Positions 56,688 through 64,000 of a stretch of DNA of 64,000 bases are shown piece by piece. Source of the stretch: Colletes latitarsis (lineage: Eukaryota; Arthropoda; Insecta; Hymenoptera; Colletidae); contig NC_135141.1 in assembly GCF_051014445.1 (NCBI RefSeq), positions 14,012,001-14,076,000 of the forward strand, read 5' to 3'. The notes beneath the pieces are model-generated. The model did no database searches and was not told the DNA's origin. It worked only from the letters and a program-made list of their open reading frames with translations. The stretch's first letter is position 1. Every line of letters starts with the position of its first letter. The position numbers were made by a program, and so were the translations under genes.

Positions 56688-56999
56688 TTTAAATTATCAG
56701 CTTTACTGTATCGCTCGAGATCAAAGATTCTAACCTTAATCCTAACTTGATTCGGTTCTTACAATTAGTTGTCGTATATTGTTATAATATACACAGGTTT
56801 AGGTTCTTGAAGCAGTTATTTCCTTTTATTTCGAATAACTGTTATAAAGGACCTAAAGTTTGGACTACAGTGTGTATCATAAATATATCAACCCCTGAAA
56901 ATGTAAACAATTTGATATTTTGGAAATAAATTAAGCTATAATAGCAAGTGCTATGCAAATAAATATTCAAAAGCAGTTCCGTTAGTTTATTTTAATTAA
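56688..56999. other. No recognisable feature
   Basis: AT-rich sequence between B3 and a Tc1-like relic. Confidence 0.4.
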
Positions 57000-57730
57000 T
57001 AATTTAATCAATGACTAAAATTCTCCAAAAATTTTCAATAGGATTGATATCAGAGGAACCTGCAGGCCAGTTTAAAACAGGAATATTATTTCCTGCAAAC
57101 CAGTTTAAGATATCGGTTGAGTTACAAATGGCTGCATTGTCTTGCATAAAAATTAAATTTCTGCCCAAAATGGTTTCAAATAATTTTCTAACATGTTTCT
57201 ATAATCCATTCTGTTCATTTTACTTGGAATGAAAGCTAGAGAACTTTTTCTTAGGATTGAGAAGAATGTCCGAATCCCAAATCCCAAAATTGCGTTTAAA
57301 GAAATATTTTGTTGATGAGGTCGGGATACGAAATAATAAACTTAGACACGATTAACGAACAAAATGGAAATTTATATAAAAGTAAATATGGCTGTATAGA
57401 ACTGTTTTTATAGAACAACGAAACATTTGCGACGTGCTCGAACATTTACTGCTTCTCAGTGCCTGAGAAATAAGCTAGTCCATTTTTCTAACATATTTTA
57501 TTTCCTTTCGTATTTCATACTAGCAATTAAATCCGTTGGGTCCGTTTAAATTAAATTTCTTTCCATCGCTGAAGATAATCTAAGAAACAAAATTTCATTG
57601 ATAATCATTCACTTTGTAAGAGAAGTATTTACCTTTCCCCAATCTGTATTCATATTTGCTTTAGAAATCGAAAGTCCTGCTTCTTTGTCGGCATTTTTTA
57701 ATCTTGTCGGTAATTTTAAAATACTTCGAT
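57000..57730 (-). pseudogene. Tc1-like transposase relic with probable intron
   Basis: Minus strand. Near 57650 NTDWGK is followed by GTAAATAC...TTTCTTAG (about 52 bp, an intron-like insert at about 57580-57632), then IIFSDGKKFNLNGPNGF, where the catalytic Asp is kept but the usual Glu after it is Gly. Further on FMQDNAAICNSTDILNWF (second Asp) and SSDINPIENFWRILV (Glu) appear in one frame at about 57000-57160. Between these blocks reading frames are broken. Old DD34E copy; element ends not found. Confidence 0.65.
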
Positions 57731-57776
57731 GTACACTTCGAAATATATCTTAATTTGCACTCGTTTTTAACCTCTT

Positions 57777-58285
57777 AGGCACTATGCGCCACTTTAGTGG
57801 CTTTCGCGGACGCCATCTTTCTGAACGACGCGCTACCAAAATGGCGCACTCTACTGGCACGCTCGCTCACCGTTTGAATAAAGTAATCGTTTTCACATAT
57901 TGTTTCACATTTGTTTTGCATTCATATCGATTGTTAATTGTTTTCACAATATACAGCCTGTTCTTTATCTACCCGTGTCAGGTATGAATTGTTGCTCTTT
58001 ATTTAAATAAATATACCATTTGATTTCTTTTTTATATTTATTTGATTTGATCGTGATGTTGGTCTTTGCGTTGTGCCGTGTTTTAAGACGTACCATACTG
58101 AATCGTATTATTAATTATTAGAATAAATTGTTGAAGTTAAAATGCGTGTATCATATCTCTAAGAAAAATTATAATTTAATCGTCAAACACTTCATTTCAA
58201 TGTACTCGTGGGAAGAACAGCATTATCCGTCACACATTGCAGTGTCGTATCATTTACACGTAATTCAACCGTGCCTAAGAGGTTA
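57777..58285. mobile_element. TTAA-target element E (509 bp)
   Basis: TTAACCTCTTAGGCAC at the left and GTGCCTAAGAGGTTAA at the right. No transposase; probable piggyBac-like non-autonomous element. The 67-codon frame inside is not supported. Confidence 0.8.
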
Positions 58286-58832
58286 ATATTGACTGTAGAC
58301 TAGTTATAATTCGCGCGCGTGTTGTGGGGGCCCACCGCCGGGCGGCGCTCTCTTCTGTCATGGCGTGCTCGCTGTACGCACCGCGTGCGTTAGGAAATCG
58401 TATAATACTTTATTTGCATTATTGTAGGATTTTATAGAGGATTGGAGGAAAATGGAAATATATATATAATGCTTTATTTAATATGCAGGTTATTGGTGAA
58501 TAACGAGTAGAATTGTTTCTCTGTAATAACAAAGCTTTTATTATTTTGAACAAAATATTAATGTAATAACTTAGACTAATTATTTATCCTACCTGTAATA
58601 ACAAAGAAACAACATTCAATGCTATTATTCACACCGTTGTTTCTTGATCAATTTTCTTATATGTAATTCGTTATGATTCTTTTGCAGTTTCTATATCTTT
58701 TCACTTTGGCTTACCTTGTCGTACTAACGCCACCTGTCTATACATTAAATTATCTTGATACAATTGGAGATTTAACTTATTGACCTATTTACGCGCTAAA
58801 TTCAATATAACTAAGGATGCTTTCCTTACATA
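58286..58832. other. No recognisable feature
   Basis: A short GC-rich patch (58318-58400, ggggcccaccgccgggcggc) sits in AT-rich sequence. No gene could be supported. Confidence 0.4.
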
Positions 58833-59118
58833 TACAGGGTGGGGCAGTAACTATTAGCACCTCAGATATCTTCGAAACTATAAGTTTCACAGAAATATTT
58901 GCTAAAGTAAATTGCACAGTACGAAGGGCGCTATTGGGTGGCGATAATAGTTTTTTTGCAGCTGGAGGTACTTCGGACATTTCAAGGTCACATCCATTTT
59001 TTTCAATGGATCGGTATGTTTTTGCTTCCGTATCACGATAGAGGATCTTAAAACGAGTTCAACGACCTGTTACACAAGGTCATCGAAGGTCATAGAAAGT
59101 AGAGTAAGGCGATAATAC

Positions 59119-59646
59119 TTACGGTTTTGGTAGTAAATGAAACATGTTTATAGTAGGTGTTCGAAATGACGCCCATCACTGTCAATGCACCGTTGGATTC
59201 TTTTTACGATTGATTGACTTGCAAGTCTTACAGCGTCAGAACTTATTGATGCACAGGCTGCAATAATTCGCTGTTGCATATCGTCAGATGTAGTTGCTAC
59301 TTCTTTGTACACTTTCTCTTTCAGTGTTCCCCACAGAAAGAAATCTAAAGGTGTTATGTCTGGTGATCGAGCTGGCCACGATATTGGATTCGAAATTTTT
59401 CATCGAGTTCCCTTCGCGCAATCGATGAATAATGTGCTGGGCATCCATCATGTTGATACCACATGGTTTGTCGTGTAAATAAAGGTAACTCTTCTAGCAA
59501 AAGACCCAATGTATCCTTAATAAAATTAGCATAGACGTTGCCATTGAAATTTCCATTGATAAAATAAGGTCCAATAATTTGATCACCTATGATACCGCGC
59601 CATACATTCACAGACCATTGTTTTTGATGTTCAACCTGTCGCAGCC
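59119..59646 (-). pseudogene. Inverted copy of M1 transposase 3' half
   Basis: Minus-strand frame NVWRGIIGDQIIGPYFINGN, YQHDGCPAHYSS and then the same frame break as in all other M1 copies. It mirrors about 61999-62497 in the same element. It was created with the palindrome and is not an independent gene. Confidence 0.87.
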
Positions 59647-59671
59647 AGGTTTTGGTAGTAAATGAAACATA

Positions 59672-61342
59672 TAGTGACTCGCATTAATATTCGGACACCA
59701 TGCTGTGTGCGAGATTATTGCTATATATATTTGTTTACACTAGTGTTATTGAATTGTTTTTTTCGTAATATATTAAAACACTTATTGTAGTTAGTAGAAA
59801 CATAAACTTTATTTATTTCACACACGTAATTTTTTGCAAAATAAGTGATAAAGTCAAGAATGTCGAAATTTAACATCGCAAAAATATTCGGACAGTGAAT
59901 AACTTACATAAATTTTATATAAAATATACATATTTTTTGAACAGTATTAATATTTTTTAGGTTGACCCTTTTGTCTTATTACTTCCTGTAATCGTTTGGG
60001 CATATTTGTTATAATTTTATTTAAATATTCCTGTGTTATATATTTCCATTCTTGTAATAAACGTTCTTTTAATTCTTTTATTGTTTTTATGGGTGTTGTT
60101 CGAATTTTACGATCCAATTGATTCCATAAATTCTCAATAGGATTTAAATCTGGCGATTGAGGCGGAGGGTGTAACACTTTAGGACAGTTATATAGTAAGT
60201 ATTCCTGAACGATTCTCGATTTGTGCTTAGGATCGTTGTCCTGATAAAACTTCAAACTATTGCGTATGTTCATATTAACAGCACTTTTGATTAAATTTTC
60301 TTTCGATAAGTCTAAATATTTCATCTTATCTAAAATGCCGTCGATAAAAACTAGTTCACCAACACCTGCAGTTGAGATGCAACCCCACACCATTACACTG
60401 CCATCGCCGTGTTTCACTGTTGCTCTCAAATTTTTTAATTTCAATTCTTCGTTGACTTTACGCCATATCGTTCTTCGTCCATCTGACCCAAAAAGATTAA
60501 ATTTGCTTTCATCCGCAAATATTACATTGTTCCAGCATGTTTGGTCTTTAGAAACGTAGTCTTTAGCAAAATTTAATCGTTTCTTACGATTCACTTCGTT
60601 TATGTATGGTTTTCTTCGTGGAACCCTGCCGTTGTATCCATGGTTTTTTAATACCTGACGCACTGTGTCGGGATGCACTTTCTTTCCAGATTCTTGGAAT
60701 AATTCGGCAGCTAGTTTTATAGCACTCTTTTTACGATCATTCTTTATTTTTCTAACAATCTTGCGTTCTTCGCGAGAATCTAATAATTTTGGACGTCCCT
60801 TTTGCCGAATTGAATCGATTCGATCTTCATGAATATACCTGTGTACGATATCTGCTACAGTACTCTTGCTTACATTTACCAATTTGGCTATTTCTCGATA
60901 TGATTTTCCCTTTTCTTTGTGGTAAATAACCAGTTGTCGAATTTCAAAGGATGTATTTTTGCCTTTTCGTCCCATATTCACTAATAATACGTCTACTATT
61001 AACGAAGTCAATAACAGTACTGACTCTTGGATGCACGCTAGACGTTATGTTTACAAACAATGTACACTAGCAAAATAACCGACTGGATCCAACGACTTAC
61101 TACAGCCAATAAACTGTTGTGTCCGAATATTTTTGCGATGTTAAATTTCGACATTCTTCACTTTATCACGTATTTTGCAAAAAACTATGTGTGTGAAATA
61201 AATAAAGTTTATGTTTCTACTAACTGCAATAAGTGTTTTAATATATTACGAAAAAAACAATTCCATAACACTAGTGTAAACAAATATATAGAGCAATAAT
61301 CTCGCACACAGCATGGTGTCCGAATATTAATGCGAGTCACTG
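59672..61342 (-). mobile_element. Tc1-like element T1, complete, with intact transposase
   Basis: Termini TAGTGACTCGCATTAATATT (59672) and the inverse of CAGTGACTCGCATTAATATT (61342), TA on both sides; 1671 bp. M1b shows the empty site (aaacatacgtatt). Arms are about 230 bp and each has an outer CATTAATATTCGGACACC and an inner GCAAAAATATTCGGACA, i.e. two transposase-site-like repeats per end (IR/DR). Arms differ at only a handful of positions, so it is young. Confidence 0.95.
59947..61011 (-). CDS. T1 Tc1-like DD34E transposase, apparently intact
   Basis: Cut-and-paste transposase; the longest uninterrupted native frame of the window. The first ATG is at 61011, but the start at 60975 (MGRKGKNTSFEIRQLVIYHK) agrees better with the family, giving 342 residues, a normal Tc1 length. 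Numbering from 60975: first helix-turn-helix about 10-50 (KSYREIAKLVNVSKSTVADI), linker QKGRPKLL about 60 (AT-hook-like), second helix-turn-helix about 70-110, then the DDE core: FADESKFNLFGSDG (first Asp), FYQDNDPKHKS (second Asp) and SPDLNPIENLWNQL with Glu 34 residues after the second Asp. It ends GQPKKY. All three catalytic residues are present and no stop or frame break is seen. Lies between two arms with binding-site-like repeats. Confidence 0.95.
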   Translation of the reverse strand: MTSLIVDVLLVNMGRKGKNTSFEIRQLVIYHKEKGKSYREIAKLVNVSKSTVADIVHRYIHEDRIDSIRQKGRPKLLDSREERKIVRKIKNDRKKSAIKLAAELFQESGKKVHPDTVRQVLKNHGYNGRVPRRKPYINEVNRKKRLNFAKDYVSKDQTCWNNVIFADESKFNLFGSDGRRTIWRKVNEELKLKNLRATVKHGDGSVMVWGCISTAGVGELVFIDGILDKMKYLDLSKENLIKSAVNMNIRNSLKFYQDNDPKHKSRIVQEYLLYNCPKVLHPPPQSPDLNPIENLWNQLDRKIRTTPIKTIKELKERLLQEWKYITQEYLNKIITNMPKRLQEVIRQKGQPKKY

Positions 61343-61486
61343 TACGTATTGTCAACAGTAGAGGAATGCGTAATGCTTACCGTTTACTTCACTGAGAATA
61401 AACACTGCTTGAAGGACACTTTAATAGTTTGCAGAGTAAGATAAACATCATAAGATTAGTATCGATAAATCGGTCAATCCGGCACG

Positions 61487-62497
61487 ATGTATCCGTTTGA
61501 AGAGCAGCTTGATATGCTTCTTATTTATGGCGAATGCCAACAAAATTCTGTAAGGGCTACAAACTTGTATGCTGAACGATATCCACATCGGTCTCAGCCT
61601 TCGCGTCAAACATTTAAAAATGTGTATGATAAACTTAGGCAAACCGGTAGTTTAAGTGTTCGTAAAAGTGAACGCCAGAAACGAGTAATTAACGAAGAAA
61701 TGGAAATCGGTGTGCTCTAGAAATTCTCATATTAGTTGGCGACAAATTGAACGCGAATCTGGCATTAGTAGGAGGAGCGTACTTCGCATTTTGCACTGTC
61801 ACATCACGTTAGTCTTCACCAAGAATTGCATGGGAACGACTTCACGAATCGCGTTGAGTTTTGTCGATGGGCTATACGTCAGATTCGAAACAATGAGCTT
61901 TTTTTAATACCGTCTTATTTACTGATCAAGCAACATTCACAAATCACGGGAATGTTAATTTGCATAACGTGCATTTATGGGCAGCGGAAAATCCACATTG
62001 GCTGCAACAGGTTGAACATCAAAAACAATGGTCTGTGAATGTATGGCGCGGTATCATAGGTGATCAAATTATTGGACCTTATTTTATCAATGGAAATTTC
62101 AATGGCAACGTCTATGCTAATTTTATTAAGGATACATTGGGTCTTTTGCCAGAAGAGTTACCTTTATTTACACGACAAACCATGTGGTATCAACATGATG
62201 GATGCCCAGCACATTATTCATCGATTGCGCGAAGGGAACTCGATGAAAAATTTCGAATCCAATATCGTGGCCAGCTCGTTCACCAGACATAACACCTTTA
62301 GATTCTTTCTGTGGGGAACACTGAAAGAGAAAGTGTACAAAGAAGTAGCAACTACATCTGACGATATGCAACAGCGAATTATTGCAGCCTGTGCATCAAT
62401 AAGTTCTGACGCTGTAAGACTTGCAAGTCAATCAATCGTAAAAAGAATCCAACGGTGCATTGACAGTGATGGTCATCATTTCGAACACCTACTATAA
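61487..62497 (+). pseudogene. M1 mariner-like transposase, M1c copy, frame-disrupted
   Basis: MYPFEEQLDMLLIYGECQQN at 61487; end HHFEHLL at 62497. Same order and same frame breaks as in M1a and M1b (TAG after EMEIGVL; shift before WPARSPDITPLD). The middle frame gives NENPHWLQQVEHQKQWSVNV-like sequence without the TGA seen in M1b. Third Asp lies in a frame different from the second. Confidence 0.87.
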
Positions 62498-63089
62498 ACA
62501 TGTTTCATTTACTACCAAAACCATAAGTATTATCGCCTTTCTCTACTTTCTATGACCTTCGATGACCTTGTGTAACAGGTCGTTGAACTCGTTTTAAGAT
62601 CCTCTATCGTGATACGGAAGCAAAAACATACCGATCCATTTAAAAAAATGGATGTGACCTTGAAATGTCCGAAGTACCTCCAGCTGCAAAAAAACTATTA
62701 TCGCCACCCAATAGCGCCCTTCGTACTGTGCAATTTACTTTAGCAAATATTTCTGTGAAACTTATAGTTTCGAAGATATCTGAGGTGCTAATAGTTACTG
62801 CCCCACCCTGTATATTAAATACACCGCTCGCTATCACGTCGCAAACATTAATAATAACAAAATTGCAATCGCCCCTTCGTTTTAAAACCCCGCAACTCAT
62901 GCCCAGCTCGCAACCCCCCACTCTCATACGCGATTCAAACTAAACTGAACCAATCATTATTTACTACGTAATCACTCCTATATTATGATACCTATAATTA
63001 ACATACCTAGATATATCATTATCATTGTGTATTTCCGTTAAATGTATCATTGTTTGTTATATGCAATCAGGTTGTTTTATTCACTGCGC

Positions 63090-63330
63090 CAGCATTGACC
63101 AATAACTTTATGGAATTAGAAACTACTCGAATTACTTTTTGTTCGCCTCGAGAAGACAGTTTCCTAGATCAACATGGACGCTTTTTCTGTCCATGATTAC
63201 ATCTTTTAGCAATGATATCCGCAATTGCACTTTTTGAACGGTCAATTTTGTTTGCTATAGGTGTACCCTCTGTCTTCAATACGAAAAGCTTCAATCCTGG
63301 CGTTTTCTCTATTAAGTATTTTATGTTGTT
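63090..63330 (-). pseudogene. Tc1-like transposase N-terminal relic
   Basis: On the minus strand: PIANKIDRSKSAIADIIAKR, then after a stop SRKLSSRGEQKVIRVVSNS. These fit the end of the first and start of the second helix-turn-helix of Tc1-like enzymes (RS-x-x-x-V/I then GRPRKLS...RxIxR). No core found nearby. Confidence 0.55.
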
Positions 63331-63477
63331 ACGTAACCACTTCTGTTATATTATTTATTTAAATAGTATTATACATTATTATAAAATACCGCATCATCAT
63401 AATCTTTTCCTAATCTGTAAAAATATTTAAATATAGACGGGTTGGTATATTTATGATACACACTATACAGGGTGTTC

Positions 63478-63812
63478 CGCCACCTCTGGGAAAAATTTTA
63501 ATGGGGGATTCCAGAGGCGAAAATAAGACGAAAATCAAGAATACCAATTTGTTGATGGAGGCTTCGTTAAAAAGTTATTAACAATTAAATTCAAATATTT
63601 CAAATCATTCTGGAAAAATTATTTTTTGAATCCTACCCACTTTCGAGAAAAAGTTCGAGTAGGTATTGAAATTTTTAGACGAAATTAAAAAATTTCAAAT
63701 CATACTAAAAAAATTATATTTAGTTACAGGGGTCAATTACAAGCATTTTTGGTGAATAGACATATCCCTGAAATCCTATCTACTTTTGAGAAAAAAAATT
63801 GGGTAGGTATTT
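63478..63812. mobile_element. Family A element A7, 5' part
   Basis: CAGGGTGTTCCGCCACCTCT at 63478 after TA, followed by the standard A arm and two subunits; similarity stops at about 63812. It is interrupted or truncated there. Confidence 0.85.
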
Positions 63813-64000
63813 GTAAGATTCCACATCGGGGGGCGACCCGTATTGGGTCATACGCCCCTGCCGTTGACCCATCGGGACCGACGGTTTGCGACTGTGTACT
63901 GGCAGTTGTTTCTTCTACGTTGTAACGCACATGTTTTACTTTCCGCGACTACATTTTCCTTGTTTCTGTATAATTTATAAATATCGTTTATAAATTAACT
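63813..64000. other. Unassigned sequence interrupting A7, possibly an LTR start
   Basis: TGTAAGATTCCACATCGGGG at about 63811 begins a more GC-rich block that leads to a TATA-rich stretch (tataatttataaatatcg) at about 63970. TG start, composition change and TATA-like box would suit an LTR, but the element runs off the window. A minus-strand frame over it is not supported. Confidence 0.3.

Larger units (their letters stand above)
58835..62810 (+). mobile_element. Mariner-like element M1c, rearranged, carrying T1
   Basis: CAGGGTGGGG at 58835 and CCCCACCCTG ending at 62810, TA on both sides. Subtracting T1 leaves about 2303 bp against 1781 in M1a and M1b. The extra 0.52 kb (about 59119-59646) is an inverted copy of the transposase 3' half, joined at cgcagcca to a second copy of the inner 5' arm (ggttttggtagtaaatgaaa). 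Confidence 0.9.

Overview
The window looks like repeat-rich DNA from an insect nuclear genome, possibly hymenopteran (low certainty on the order). It is very AT-rich, has short GT-AG introns, and is packed with Tc1/mariner, Merlin, TTAA-target and LTR-type mobile elements. I could not identify one intact host gene. Almost everything that can be assigned is transposon, often nested two or three deep. The only full-length uninterrupted transposase frame is a Tc1-like DD34E gene at 59947-61011 (minus).

Layout. Family A elements (ends CAGGGTGTTCGGCC, TA target) carry internal tandem arrays and no gene: 1-3865, 9830-11732, 23023-24213, 25791-25850, 27241-29319, 34194-38353 and 63478 onward. Family B elements (ends GGGTATAGCCGAATAAG) have very long inverted arms: 357-2762, 15824-18437, 54234-56687. 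The first carries a SWIM zinc-finger gene fragment, the other two a tRNA-like segment in each arm. Family M1 mariner-like elements (CAGGGTGGGGCAGT) lie at 7160-8940, 12025-13805 and, rearranged, 58835-62810. Family M2 (CAGGGTGGTCCACG) is one giant palindrome, 46832-53607. Tc1-like elements are at 14689-18806 (T3), 21838-25360 and 38890-41921 (T2), about 42300-43800 (T4), 50347-52096 and 48338-49272 (T5), and 59672-61342 (T1). A Merlin element is at 31642-32981. TTAA-target elements without genes lie at 5935-6640, 20362-21071, 21974-22684, 40359-41774 (tandem pair), 30634-30859, 53878-54059 and 57777-58285. Two LTR-type insertions are at 18878-19430 and 33292-33955.

Three themes stand out. First, large palindromes were built repeatedly: in M2 and M1c the element acquired an inverted copy of its own far half, and in M2 this happened twice with visible microhomology at the joints, which fits aborted gap repair with template switching. 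Second, paralogous empty sites inside the window let target duplications be read exactly (TA for A3, T1 and T5; 8 bp for Merlin). Third, A, M1 and M2 share the same first seven terminal bases and the TA target, so the gene-less A elements may have been moved by a mariner-type transposase.

All family assignments come from reading translations and motifs by eye; no database search was run.
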